Shown in pieces: positions 8,480-17,465 of a stretch of 64,000 nt of DNA. The translations under genes were made by a program, and so were the position numbers. The DNA is from Flavobacterium gelatinilyticum (GTDB taxonomy: Bacteria > Bacteroidota > Bacteroidia > Flavobacteriales > Flavobacteriaceae). The notes under the pieces were generated by a model. The model had not been told where the DNA came from. It made no database searches and saw only the letters and a list, made by a program, of their open reading frames with translations. How positions within the stretch are numbered: the stretch's first letter is position 1; the number at the start of each line of letters is the position of its first letter. The DNA is taken from positions 5,084,001 to 5,148,000 of the forward strand of contig NZ_CP114287.1 in NCBI RefSeq assembly GCF_027111295.1, in the 5' to 3' direction.

Positions 8480-11400
8480 CTATTTACACTTCGCTAATAT
8501 CTCTTTTACTTCTGTCTTGCAGCTGCCGCATCCTAAACCTGCGCCTGTGTTTTTGCATAATTCCGTGAAATCATTGATACCGCTTTTGATGCTTTCTTCG
8601 ATGTTTCCGGCGCCAACCTGACTGCAGGAACAAACCAATTTCCCTAAAACCGGTTTTGTGTTTGAACTTCCTCTTAAAAGCGTATTTCGTTTGTCTGATA
8701 ATTCGATTTTGCTTTCGATCATGGTTTTAAATTCGGCAAACTCATTTTTATCTCCCATTAAAATTGCACCAACCAGAAGGTCATCTTTTACAATACATTT
8801 TTTGTAATAGCGTTTTTTCAAATCAGTAAAAACAATTTCTTCGTACGAATCGTCATTTTCCGGAATTGTGAGATCGCCAATACTGCAAAGATTAATATCT
8901 TCTAATTTTAGAATATTCATTAAAATCGAACCTTTATAATAACTGCTGATATCACCGGCAAGGAAATTCGCCAGAATATTGGCCTGTTCTTCGGCAGCAG
9001 AAGTGATTCCGAATAACTTATTATTGAATTCGGCAATTTCCCCAATCGCAAAAATATCCGGATTTGAAGTTTGCAGGTACTGATTTACTTTCACACCACG
9101 TCCGCAGGCTAAGCCGCTTTCACGTGCAATTTCGATATTTGGAATTGTTCCAATGGTATACACAATTGCATTTGCTGTGATGATTTTACCGCTTTTTAGA
9201 GCAATTTCAATTTCATTCGGATTATCGGTTTCGAAAACAGTGCTGACTTCATTATCAAAATAAATCTGAATATCACGAAGCTGTACTTCTTCGGCTAGTA
9301 ATTTACTTGAAATTCGGTCTAACTGGCGTTCCATTAAACGTGAAGCGCGCTGAATAATCGTAGTTTTTACTTTTTTATGTTTTAAAGCCGCCGCTAATTC
9401 TAATCCTAATAAACCGCCGCCAATAATAACAACATGCTGTTCTTCCGGCGGAAGATTGGTGCTGTCTAAATGTTTTTTCAAGCGATCGGCATCTTCTTTT
9501 CGTCTAACGGTGAATCGACCCGGAAGATGGAGCTGAGCGTTTTCAGGAACAAACGGACGGCTTCCGGTTGCTAAAATCAAAGAATCGTAAGTATGGATTT
9601 CGCCTTCGATGTCTGTGATTGTTTTTTTGCTAGTGTCTATTTTATCAATTGCAGTTCCGGCTTTCATGGTAATTTTTAATTTATTGAAAGTTTCTCCGTC
9701 TTTGACTTTTAAAAGCTGTTCCCAAGTGAATTCTCCTGTCATATATTCCGGAAGCAGAACACGATTGTAAAACGGATTTACTTCATTAGAAAAAACAATA
9801 ATTTCATCATTCGAATTGAATTCGCGGTAATTCTGTATGAATCGGAATGAAGCAGCACCTGCACCAACAATGGCAATTTTTTGAAATGGTTTTACATATT
9901 TTTTAATCGATACGGTTGTGAATTTAAAATCGGGTTCTTTTGAAACCGGATCGACAACGATATTCGTTAAATTGTTGGTTCTGTTTAAATCATTTTCAAG
10001 CTGTTTCCCCCAATGCATCGGCAGGAACAGTACTTTTTCTTTAATCGAATCAGTTACTTTTGCTTTTACGCGTACTTCACCATTTTGGCTTGAAACCACT
10101 ACAATATCTCCATTTTTAATATCGTTTTTAAAAGCATCAATCGGATTTATTTCTAAAACAGGACTCGGGATATGCGTCAATAATCTCGATACTTTTCCAG
10201 TCTTTGTCATTGTATGCCATTGATCACGAACTCTTCCCGTTGTTAAAATAAAAGGAAATTCTTCATTGGGCTGTACGGATGTATTTTCGATTGAAACCGG
10301 AAGATTAAAAATAGCTTTTCCGGATGGGGTATAGAATTTTTTATCTGTAAATAACCTTGGTGTTCCGGGATGATTATAATCGGGAACAGGCCATTGAAAA
10401 GTTCCTTCGTTTTTTAATCGGTTGTAATTCAGGAATGAAATATCAATATTGGTATTTTTAGTAAGTGCACAATGCTCTTTATAAACTTCTTCGGCACTGT
10501 TGAAATTGAACCCGTTGAAATTCATTTTTTTAGCAAAACGAATTAAAATTTCAATATCAGGAAGTGCTTCTCCGGGCGGATTAATTCCTTTTGGCAGATA
10601 CGAAATACGACGTTCCGAATTGGTCATTGTTCCGTCTTTTTCCAGCCATCCGGCGGCGGGCAGTAATAGATCGGCAAATTTGGCCGTATCAGCATTATGC
10701 GAAATATCCTGAACAACGACGAATTTGGCATTTTGAAGCGCTTTTTCTGCTCTTCTCGAATCCGGTAAACTTACTAAAGGATTGGTGCAGATAATCCAGA
10801 CCGCTTTCATTTTTCCCGATTCTAAAGCTTCAAACATTTCTGTTGCTGTTAAACCCGGTTTATCTGAAATTTCGCCAACACCCCAAAAATCAGCTACTTC
10901 TTTGCGATGTGCTGGATTTGCAATGTCTTTATGTGCGGCCAAAAGTGTGGCCATGCCGCCAACTTCACGTCCGCCCATTGCGTTGGGCTGGCCCGTTAAT
11001 GAGAACGGTCCGGAACCCGGTTTTCCAATTTGTCCGGTTAATAAAGACAAATTCAGTAATGCTGTATTTTTATCAACACCAACCGCACTTTGGTTTAATC
11101 CCATTGCCCAAAGAGAAATAAATCCTTTGGCTTTTCCGATGATGTCAGCTGCGAGTTTAATATCGTTTACGGGAATACCGCAGAGTTTGGAAGCTTTTTC
11201 TAAAGAAGTGCCCAAAACTAAATCCTTGTATTGCTTAAAATTTTCGGCGTTGTTTTTTACAAAATCATGATCTACGTACCCTTTTTCGATAATGCGTTTT
11301 GCAATGGCATGATACAATATCACATCAGACCCCGGAATGATCTGTAAATGCAGATCAGAGAAAACAGCGGTATCTGTTCGTCTTGGATCAATGCAGATTA

Positions 11401-11995
11401 TTTTGACTTTCGGATTTTTCTCTTTGTGTTTTTCTAATCTTCTAAAAAGAATAGGGTGGCACCAGGCAGGATTTGCACCCGTTATTAAAAATGTGTCTGC
11501 CAATTCGATATCATCGTAAGCAATTGGAACAGAATCTTCGCCAAAAGTTTTTTTATATCCCACAACTGCAGAACTCATGCAAAGTCTGGAATTGGTGTCG
11601 ATATTATTGGTTTTCAAAAAACCTTTTACGAGTTTGTTGACTAAGTAATATTCCTCGGTTAAACATTGTCCGGAAATATAAAATCCAACACTGTCTGGTC
11701 CATGCTTTTTTATTATTGAAGAAAAAACAGCAGCGGCTCGGTCAAGTGCAGTGTCCCAGCTTACACGTTCCAGCGGATAGGATTTACTGCCCCGCATTTC
11801 GGGATATAAAATTCGGTCTGAAGTGTCATTTACAACGTAATGCAGATTCATTCCTTTAGAACACAACATTCCTTTGTTTACAGGATGGTCTTTGTCGCCT
11901 TCAACCATTACACCGTTTTTAGAATCGTTTGTCACGATAATTCCACAGCCAACACCGCAATAGGAACAGGTAGTTTTTATCTTTTTATTTTGCAT
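8480..11995 (-). CDS. Assimilatory nitrate reductase fused to FAD/NAD(P)H reductase and BFD-type [2Fe-2S] domain
   Basis: A 1171-residue fusion that would reduce nitrate to nitrite in the cytoplasm. Residues 1-~690 are a molybdopterin oxidoreductase of the Nas/NarB/NapA type: [4Fe-4S] ligands C10, C13, C17 and C45, a likely Mo ligand C139 (NSRLCMSSAVV), and a C-terminal molydopterin-binding part (TTGRVRDQWHTMTKTG). Residues ~703-1060 are a NirB/NasB-like FAD/NAD(P)H oxidoreductase with two Rossmann motifs, IVGAGAASF and IIGGGLLGLELAAAL. The end is a BFD-like [2Fe-2S] domain (C1122, C1124, C1156, C1159). NAD(P)H could thus feed nitrate reduction in one chain. Divergent from the Crp/Fnr gene, with NarL-like operators between. 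Confidence 0.9.
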   Translation of the reverse strand: MQNKKIKTTCSYCGVGCGIIVTNDSKNGVMVEGDKDHPVNKGMLCSKGMNLHYVVNDTSDRILYPEMRGSKSYPLERVSWDTALDRAAAVFSSIIKKHGPDSVGFYISGQCLTEEYYLVNKLVKGFLKTNNIDTNSRLCMSSAVVGYKKTFGEDSVPIAYDDIELADTFLITGANPAWCHPILFRRLEKHKEKNPKVKIICIDPRRTDTAVFSDLHLQIIPGSDVILYHAIAKRIIEKGYVDHDFVKNNAENFKQYKDLVLGTSLEKASKLCGIPVNDIKLAADIIGKAKGFISLWAMGLNQSAVGVDKNTALLNLSLLTGQIGKPGSGPFSLTGQPNAMGGREVGGMATLLAAHKDIANPAHRKEVADFWGVGEISDKPGLTATEMFEALESGKMKAVWIICTNPLVSLPDSRRAEKALQNAKFVVVQDISHNADTAKFADLLLPAAGWLEKDGTMTNSERRISYLPKGINPPGEALPDIEILIRFAKKMNFNGFNFNSAEEVYKEHCALTKNTNIDISFLNYNRLKNEGTFQWPVPDYNHPGTPRLFTDKKFYTPSGKAIFNLPVSIENTSVQPNEEFPFILTTGRVRDQWHTMTKTGKVSRLLTHIPSPVLEINPIDAFKNDIKNGDIVVVSSQNGEVRVKAKVTDSIKEKVLFLPMHWGKQLENDLNRTNNLTNIVVDPVSKEPDFKFTTVSIKKYVKPFQKIAIVGAGAASFRFIQNYREFNSNDEIIVFSNEVNPFYNRVLLPEYMTGEFTWEQLLKVKDGETFNKLKITMKAGTAIDKIDTSKKTITDIEGEIHTYDSLILATGSRPFVPENAQLHLPGRFTVRRKEDADRLKKHLDSTNLPPEEQHVVIIGGGLLGLELAAALKHKKVKTTIIQRASRLMERQLDRISSKLLAEEVQLRDIQIYFDNEVSTVFETDNPNEIEIALKSGKIITANAIVYTIGTIPNIEIARESGLACGRGVKVNQYLQTSNPDIFAIGEIAEFNNKLFGITSAAEEQANILANFLAGDISSYYKGSILMNILKLEDINLCSIGDLTIPENDDSYEEIVFTDLKKRYYKKCIVKDDLLVGAILMGDKNEFAEFKTMIESKIELSDKRNTLLRGSSNTKPVLGKLVCSCSQVGAGNIEESIKSGINDFTELCKNTGAGLGCGSCKTEVKEILAKCK

Positions 11996-12050
11996 TTACA
12001 GTTTTTTTTTGGATAAAACGTATTGAATAAAAATCGTGTTCTAAATATTT

Positions 12051-12090
12051 TACGTATACAAAAATACGTATTTTTACGTATTTATACGTA
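12051..12090. promoter_or_regulatory. Cluster of NarL-like operators between nitrate reductase and crp/fnr genes
   Basis: A perfect inverted repeat TACGTAT-TT-ATACGTA (12075-12090) has the 7-2-7 spacing of NarL/NarP sites. A second pair, TACGTAT (12051-12057) and ATACGTA (12064-12070), is inverted with a 6-bp gap. Candidate -7 boxes are TACTTTTG at 12109-12116 for the plus-strand gene and CAAAAATA (TATTTTTG on the minus strand) at 12059-12066. The operator centre is about 40 bp upstream of the predicted plus-strand start site. Binding is inferred, not shown. Confidence 0.7.
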
Positions 12091-12171
12091 TTTTTTGAAT
12101 TTATTTTTTACTTTTGATGAAAGTAAATGAGGAACAAGAAATTAGTTTTAAACGGATAAAAATTAGAACTC

Positions 12172-12879
12172 ATGAAAGAAGAGCAAATGACTTGTTATTC
12201 CTGCACCAATGAAAATTGTTTAATTAAGAAGCATCTGCATTTGGAACAGATGCGTGCCTATGTTTTAAAAAAACAAAATATAAGTTGTAGAAAGTCAAAT
12301 CGGTTTATCACTGAAGGCGCGCCTTTGCATGGTCTCTATTTTATTTGTAAAGGCAAAGTCAAAACGGTAAAAACAGGAATCAACGGCCGTGAGCAGATTG
12401 TTCGCCTGACCAGAAACGGCGATATTATTGGTTTTCGCGGATTCGGAACTAGTAAACGTTACTTAATTGGTGCTTATGCACTCGAAGATACCGTTTTGTG
12501 TAATTTTAGTAATGAGACCATGCTCGAAATTTTACAGCAGATTCCCGAATTTACCTATGCCTTGATGTTGTTTTATGCAGATGAATTAAATAAAAGTGAA
12601 AACAATATTCGCAAAATAGCACACATGAATGTCCGCGAACGTGTAATTGATTTGCTGCTTTATATTCATCGTAAATTCGGACAGGTGAATGGTTTAATTG
12701 ATATTGAACTTTCGCGGAAAGAAATTGCAGATTTTGCAGGAACTACTGAGGAACAGGCAATTCGAATTATATCCGGTTTAAAAAGAGAAGCATTGATTAA
12801 AACCGAAGGAAAACGTGTCGGGATTTTAGAAATTTCAGAATTAAGATCTGAAATTATGGAGCATAAATATTTTTGTTGA
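12172..12879 (+). CDS. Crp/Fnr family transcriptional regulator with N-terminal cysteine cluster
   Basis: A 235-residue regulator. A cyclic-nucleotide-binding-type sensor domain (about 25-150) leads to a dimerisation helix and a Crp-type winged helix (about 165-230) with recognition segment DIELSRKEIADFAGTTEEQAIRIISGLKREALI. The N-terminus carries C8-x2-C11-x4-C16, with another Cys at 39. This resembles, but does not equal, the C-x2-C-x5-C of FNR, so an Fe-S redox or O2/NO sensor is possible. It is divergent from the nitrate reductase and shares its operator region, so it probably belongs to the nitrate/nitrite response. Confidence 0.88.
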   Translation: MKEEQMTCYSCTNENCLIKKHLHLEQMRAYVLKKQNISCRKSNRFITEGAPLHGLYFICKGKVKTVKTGINGREQIVRLTRNGDIIGFRGFGTSKRYLIGAYALEDTVLCNFSNETMLEILQQIPEFTYALMLFYADELNKSENNIRKIAHMNVRERVIDLLLYIHRKFGQVNGLIDIELSRKEIADFAGTTEEQAIRIISGLKREALIKTEGKRVGILEISELRSEIMEHKYFC

Positions 12880-12949
12880 GAGACAAAGTTACAAAGCGAC
12901 AGAGTTGCAAAGGTTTTGCCATGTACATATTTATAATGTATTTATTGTA

Positions 12950-12971
12950 GAGACGCACCGCAGTGCGTCTC
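12950..12971. repeat. Short perfect hairpin repeat GAGACGCAC/GTGCGTCTC
   Basis: A 9-bp perfect stem with a 4-base loop. It sits between the convergent crp/fnr-like and methyltransferase genes. It lacks a T-run, so it is listed as a dispersed hairpin repeat; a role in transcription termination is possible but weak. Confidence 0.65.
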
Positions 12972-12986
12972 CACGTCGAGTGTGTT

Positions 12987-13607
12987 TTATTTTTTCCTTC
13001 CAACAAATCGAATTACAGAACCAGTTCCGTTATGAAATAAGCCTTCGCTGAGTTCAATTTCTTTTTCTTCCAATTCAATGATTTCGTAATCTGGAAAATC
13101 AGCTTTGATTTCTTCTATTGAAAATAAGGATTCGATATCTTTTGGACCGCCGACTTTTTCGTTTTTAGTTACATACTCTAAATGTTTTTTACTGAAAGCT
13201 TCAAAAATTATAACCCCGTTTTTACACAAAAGTGCATCAAGCTGTTTATGAATTTTAGATTTAATTTCTGCCGGAAAATGTGCATAAATTAAAGCAATCG
13301 CATCAAATTGGTCTTCCTGAAAATTTAAAGTTTCGAGCTCGCCAACCTGATAATCGATTAAAACATTATTGTTTTTTGCCAAAATAAGGGCTTTGTTTCT
13401 GCCTTCTTCACTAATATCAAATGCCGAAACTTTCCAGCCCAGTTTTGCAGCAAAAACAGCATTTCGTCCTTCTCCCTCGGCAGGAAAAAGAATAGATCCA
13501 GTTTCAAATTTTTTTATTTGTTCTTTGAGGTAATTGTTGGGTTCTTCGCCGTATGCAAATTCTTCACTTTTGTAACGGTCGTCCCATCTTTTAGTCCAGT
13601 TGTTCAT
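12987..13607 (-). CDS. Class I SAM-dependent methyltransferase
   Basis: A 206-residue small-molecule methyltransferase. The N-terminal [21 protein letters not shown] is typical of the tellurite/thiopurine-methyltransferase-like group. The SAM-binding loop is [16 protein letters not shown] and the post-motif acid is in [11 protein letters not shown] motif IV-like [11 protein letters not shown] and a C-terminal strand pair complete the fold. It is cytoplasmic. It lies 28 bp downstream of an uncharacterised gene on the same strand. The substrate is unknown and a role in nitrate metabolism is not indicated. Confidence 0.85.
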   Translation of the reverse strand: MNNWTKRWDDRYKSEEFAYGEEPNNYLKEQIKKFETGSILFPAEGEGRNAVFAAKLGWKVSAFDISEEGRNKALILAKNNNVLIDYQVGELETLNFQEDQFDAIALIYAHFPAEIKSKIHKQLDALLCKNGVIIFEAFSKKHLEYVTKNEKVGGPKDIESLFSIEEIKADFPDYEIIELEEKEIELSEGLFHNGTGSVIRFVGRKK

Positions 13608-13635
13608 GAATTACGATAATTATTAATTTTCTATT

Positions 13636-14403
13636 TTATTTTTTAAAGCCAATAAATCGCCAGAGGTTAAATTTCCTGTTGTCATATTGTTCCGGATTGT
13701 ACTTTTTAATTTCTATTTTTTCTCTGTCGGTTACTGCAATTCCAAAGTGATTTTCTATATTAGAATTTATTCTCTCAAATTTTCCTAAAGCCAGCATTTT
13801 TTCATTTATTCTGCATCCGTCATGATAGTCGTGGTAAATTTCAACAGGTAATGGTTTATAATGAGGAGTTGATTTGATATAAATGGTAAAAAAGTAGGGA
13901 TCGAGATCACCAAATTCAAGACCAAAAACCAATGGGACTTCAATTCTTTGCTGCGTTATTGTGTTTTCAAATAAGCAATGATAGCCATGAACAAAATATT
14001 TCCATTCATCCATTTTTCTCCATCCTGTTTTAAATCTGCCAAAAGTTAATAGCGGAAAATCCGGATTAATAGTCGTTTTAAGTTTTTTTGCAAGACTGAA
14101 TATTAAAGTTTCTCCTAATTGACGATAATCTTTTGCGCAGTCTTCAAAGAAAACCTGATTATCTTCAATTTCTTTGTCGGTTATTAATTTTGAGATGTTA
14201 ATTTCCGGTTCTGTTAATGGCGCAGCAACAAGAAAAGCCTCTAATTTCTGTTTCAAATCTGCTGCAACATGCTGACGTTGATTCTCAATACTGCCATCGA
14301 AAACAATTTTTAAAATCTGGTTTCTTGGAATCTGACAAATGTGTTCCAAAGAGGGAATCTGCTCTGTAGATTGTATATGTATAATTTCAACTGGTTTGTT
14401 CAT
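13636..14403 (-). CDS. Uncharacterised protein
   Basis: I do not recognise this 255-residue protein with confidence. It has no signal peptide or membrane segment. An N-terminal part (about 1-85) precedes a more conserved-looking half with FGRFKTGWRKMDEWKYFVHGYHCLFEN, VEVPLVFGLEFGDLDPYFF-like strands and HDGCRINEKMLALG. The His- and aromatic-rich segments FVHGYHC and YHDYHDGCRI could be ligand sites. It precedes a SAM methyltransferase by 28 bp, so the two may form an operon. It interrupts the nitrate region without obvious functional link. Confidence 0.6.
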   Translation of the reverse strand: MNKPVEIIHIQSTEQIPSLEHICQIPRNQILKIVFDGSIENQRQHVAADLKQKLEAFLVAAPLTEPEINISKLITDKEIEDNQVFFEDCAKDYRQLGETLIFSLAKKLKTTINPDFPLLTFGRFKTGWRKMDEWKYFVHGYHCLFENTITQQRIEVPLVFGLEFGDLDPYFFTIYIKSTPHYKPLPVEIYHDYHDGCRINEKMLALGKFERINSNIENHFGIAVTDREKIEIKKYNPEQYDNRKFNLWRFIGFKK

Positions 14404-14458
14404 TTGTAGGTTTTAGGGGCTTTTTTATATCATCAAATATACTTAAAATCAAAAAAAT

Positions 14459-14493
14459 ACCCTTTCTCAAAATTTGAAAAAGGGTGTTTTTTT
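14459..14493 (-). terminator. Rho-independent terminator after the porin gene
   Basis: Stem ACCCTTT...AAAGGGT with one mismatch and a short loop, with an A-run on the left (T-run on the minus strand) and T8 on the right. It lies 22 bp past the porin stop on the minus strand and separates it from the next gene. Confidence 0.75.
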
Positions 14494-14514
14494 TATAACA
14501 GACTTTGTAAATCT

Positions 14515-15786
14515 TTATTTTTTATAAGTAAAAATTCTTGGGTTTACAGAAATCATTAACCATGCCCAGTTGTTAGTATGCCCTGCATATCCTCCTTTAA
14601 CGTATTCCATAGTTTTTGAGCCAAACATTTGAGAATATCCTCCAGTTATAGTAATATCTTTTTTGAAATTATAACCAAAAGTGGCATCAATCTCAGTTCC
14701 CAGATATGAATCCATTTTTTCAAGAGGTGTAACGACATCTGCAGCAGTTAAAAATACATGCGGAATCAAAGCAAACTGCCATTTGTTTACATTGTAATTT
14801 AATTTGATAAAAACATCCTGTAACCCCACGCTGTTTGTGTAGTTTCCAACATAAAAATAATCCATATAACCATTAAATCCGTGGTTAGTTCCAAAAAGCG
14901 GATTGAAAGATTTGATTACTGTACTGCCGTCATTGGTGTCTTTTCCTGATAAAAATTCGTAACCCAATCCGGCTTTAAATGAATCTGTTACAGAGTAGTT
15001 AACATTAGCCGCAGCATTCCATGCACTTACCTTTAAGTCTGTACTCTTTCCGGTTTGACCATACAGCCAGAAGTTAGTGTCTAATTTATTCTTTTTATAG
15101 GTTACATACGTACCAAAAGTCTGTTTGTAATCTACCTTTAAATCCTGTGTTGGGTTAGCCGGAACAGCAGGATATTCGTAACCTGTATTAAGGAATAATA
15201 AACTTGCTCCTAAATCGCCTGTAAACTGATTGTGGTACCAGGCATACTGCATAGTTTTGTAATTGTTTGGAACAGTGTAAGGTGTCTGCACTAAATTTTC
15301 AGAAGTTGAATTGTAAGCACCTCCAAAATCCAGTTTCTGCTTTTCAGTATGGTACGAAAATATTAAGGCGTCATGGCTTTGACCTTGCTGCGCCCAGTCC
15401 AGTTCTCCAAGGATACGCTGGTTGTCATACGAAAGAACCTGACGTCCCATTCTGGCACTCCATTTTTCGTTAAAATTGTATTGTGCCCAGGCTTCGAAAA
15501 CTGCTACACCATTTTTATCAGACTGGGTTGTTGTTGGAACATCTCCCCAGGTTCTGGTGTTTTGGAGCGTTAATTTTACAATTAAATTTTCCTGGTTAAA
15601 ATTGAAGTTTAGACGGGATCTTTGTGAAATCTGCGAAGTCCCTTTCTGACCTTCATCGAGAAGTGATTTAAAACCGTTTCGATATTCAAAGCGCGGCCTT
15701 AACTGCAAGTTCACATCTAGTTCCTGTGCCTGAATTTCGAAACTTAATCCTAAGATAAGTACTAAAATTAGTTTAAGTTTTTTCAT
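14515..15786 (-). CDS. Alginate-export-family outer membrane porin, probably nitrate-linked
   Basis: A 423-residue outer-membrane beta-barrel. The signal peptide MKKLKLILVLILGLSFEIQAQ is followed by LDVNLQLRPRFEYRNGF, a typical first strand of the alginate-export (AlgE-like) porin family. Later strands include WSARMGRQVLSYDNQRILGELDW and GLGYEFLSG. It lies 109 bp downstream of the nitrate/nitrite MFS gene on the same strand, so it may be cotranscribed and supply nitrate or nitrite to the periplasm. That link comes from position only; the family name does not imply alginate here. Confidence 0.8.
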   Translation of the reverse strand: MKKLKLILVLILGLSFEIQAQELDVNLQLRPRFEYRNGFKSLLDEGQKGTSQISQRSRLNFNFNQENLIVKLTLQNTRTWGDVPTTTQSDKNGVAVFEAWAQYNFNEKWSARMGRQVLSYDNQRILGELDWAQQGQSHDALIFSYHTEKQKLDFGGAYNSTSENLVQTPYTVPNNYKTMQYAWYHNQFTGDLGASLLFLNTGYEYPAVPANPTQDLKVDYKQTFGTYVTYKKNKLDTNFWLYGQTGKSTDLKVSAWNAAANVNYSVTDSFKAGLGYEFLSGKDTNDGSTVIKSFNPLFGTNHGFNGYMDYFYVGNYTNSVGLQDVFIKLNYNVNKWQFALIPHVFLTAADVVTPLEKMDSYLGTEIDATFGYNFKKDITITGGYSQMFGSKTMEYVKGGYAGHTNNWAWLMISVNPRIFTYKK

Positions 15787-15895
15787 AAATTGTCATGTTT
15801 TAATAGATGGTGAATTTATAAGAAAAATAGTTCTTTTAGTATGATTTTAATCATATTTCTAATTTTTTTTTAATCTTGGCTTAACCTGTTGTTTT

Positions 15896-17365
15896 TCAGT
15901 TATCAATATTTAATACAAGTCTTTTATTGTTTATTTTTTTAGTAATTGTGTAGTGCATCCAGATCAGGCAGAAGATTGAAAACAACAGGATAAAAATCCA
16001 GGAACTTGACCAAATGCCTGTTGCTGTTAGTAAATATCCGAAAATTATAGGACCAAAAAAACCTCCCAAACCTCCAATCATACCCACCATACCGCCTACA
16101 ACACCTACTTCTGTCGGGAAATATTCCGGAATATGTTTGTAAACCGCCGCTTTTCCAATTCCCCAGGAAATTCCAATTAAGATTACTAATATAAGAAAAA
16201 TCCACATATTGGCATCAAACTTAATAACGGTAATGCCTTTTGCAATTAATTCTTTTTTTGCAATGTTTTGATTTTGAGTTACTACAACATCCTGCCAGCT
16301 TGATGAGGTTGGAAAAATGGTATTCTCATCTACGATTGCCGCTTTCTGCATAATAGGATATTCTTTATCTCCCACTTTTACGGTTTTGGAGTTGACCTCA
16401 TTGACCATTCCTTTTTTAGCAGCCAGTATTCCGGGACCGGCAGTTGTAATTTCCATTTTCGGAACCATTAATAAAGCGCTTAAAATTACAGATGAACCTA
16501 AAACCCAATACATTACTTTTCTGGCCCCGAATTTATCAGATAAATATCCTCCAAAAGCCCTAATTACTCCGGAAGGTAAGCTGAACATGGTTGCAAATAA
16601 ACCACCCATAACTAAGCTCGTTTGATAAACATTCATAAAGTTGGGTAAAAGCCATTGAGAATATGCTACAAAGCAGCCAAAAACTAAAAAGTAATACGCT
16701 CCAAAACGCCAGACTCTTTGTGATTTTAAAGGCGTAAGCATTTGCGAGACACTTTTTGTATTATTTTCTATTTTTTTGTTTTGAGCGAAAATTAAAAACG
16801 CAACACCTATTATAACTAATGAAATAGCATAAATAACAGGCAGAACTTTCCATCCGTTTTGCGGATCATTAATTGAAAAATGATTTAATAAAGAAGGGGC
16901 TAAAAAAGTTGTAATTGCAGCACCGGCATTTCCCATTCCGAAGATTCCCAGCGCGCGGCCTTGCCATTCTTTTGGATACCAAATAGAGGTGTAGCCAATT
17001 CCGACAGCGAAACTGGTTCCGACCATTCCGAAGAAGAAACTAAGTATAGCAAACATCAAGAAACTATCAGCGTAGGGAAGGAGAAATAGCGGAATTGCAC
17101 TGAGTAATAATAAAAGGGAAAACACATATTTTCCGCCAAACTTATCCGTCAGGATTCCGATTGGGAGACGCATTACGGATCCCGTTAAAATTGGAATACC
17201 CAAAAGCCATCCAACCTGAATCACGTTCCAATGGAAAATTCCGTTATCGACTAAAAAGGTTACTAAAACTCCGTTTAGTGTCCAGCAGGCAAAACACACT
17301 GTAAATGCCAATGTGTTCAAAAATAAAATTTTATGGGATTGCGATAGTGAGTTTGTATTTTTCAT
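15896..17365 (-). CDS. NarK/NasA-type nitrate/nitrite MFS transporter
   Basis: A 489-residue inner-membrane carrier with about 12 membrane helices. It has NarK-family features: the early WTLNGVLVTFLVDNGIFHW, the arginine in the first half (GSVMRLPIGILTDKFGGKYVF), the nitrate signature-like GMGNAGAAITTFLAP, and its second-half counterpart GGMVGMIGGLGGFFGP. An extra soluble segment (about residues 305-375, with VNSKTVKVGDKEYPIMQKA) is inserted between helices in the second half and is unusual in length. A perfect 28-bp palindrome with a NarL-like core lies upstream. It supplies the nitrate reductase and NirBD. Confidence 0.92.
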   Translation of the reverse strand: MKNTNSLSQSHKILFLNTLAFTVCFACWTLNGVLVTFLVDNGIFHWNVIQVGWLLGIPILTGSVMRLPIGILTDKFGGKYVFSLLLLLSAIPLFLLPYADSFLMFAILSFFFGMVGTSFAVGIGYTSIWYPKEWQGRALGIFGMGNAGAAITTFLAPSLLNHFSINDPQNGWKVLPVIYAISLVIIGVAFLIFAQNKKIENNTKSVSQMLTPLKSQRVWRFGAYYFLVFGCFVAYSQWLLPNFMNVYQTSLVMGGLFATMFSLPSGVIRAFGGYLSDKFGARKVMYWVLGSSVILSALLMVPKMEITTAGPGILAAKKGMVNEVNSKTVKVGDKEYPIMQKAAIVDENTIFPTSSSWQDVVVTQNQNIAKKELIAKGITVIKFDANMWIFLILVILIGISWGIGKAAVYKHIPEYFPTEVGVVGGMVGMIGGLGGFFGPIIFGYLLTATGIWSSSWIFILLFSIFCLIWMHYTITKKINNKRLVLNIDN

Positions 17366-17436
17366 AGCACTTATATTTTTATGTAAAAATAAGTACTATG
17401 ACTTAGTTAAAACCTGCTAAAACGCAGTTTTTAGAA

Positions 17437-17464
17437 AATAATTACGTATTAATACGTAATTATT
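17437..17464. promoter_or_regulatory. Perfect 28-bp palindrome with NarL-like 7-2-7 core
   Basis: The centre TACGTAT-TA-ATACGTA (17443-17458) is flanked by further matching bases to give 14-bp arms without mismatch. It lies 72 bp upstream of the transporter start, immediately beyond the stop codon of the response regulator gene. It is probably the binding site of that regulator, controlling the transporter. Confidence 0.75.
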
Positions 17465-17465
17465 C

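Noticed and set aside
10782-11270. Plus-strand frame antisense to the nitrate reductase
   Set aside because: No family features, no promoter or RBS; the minus strand has a clear conserved protein.
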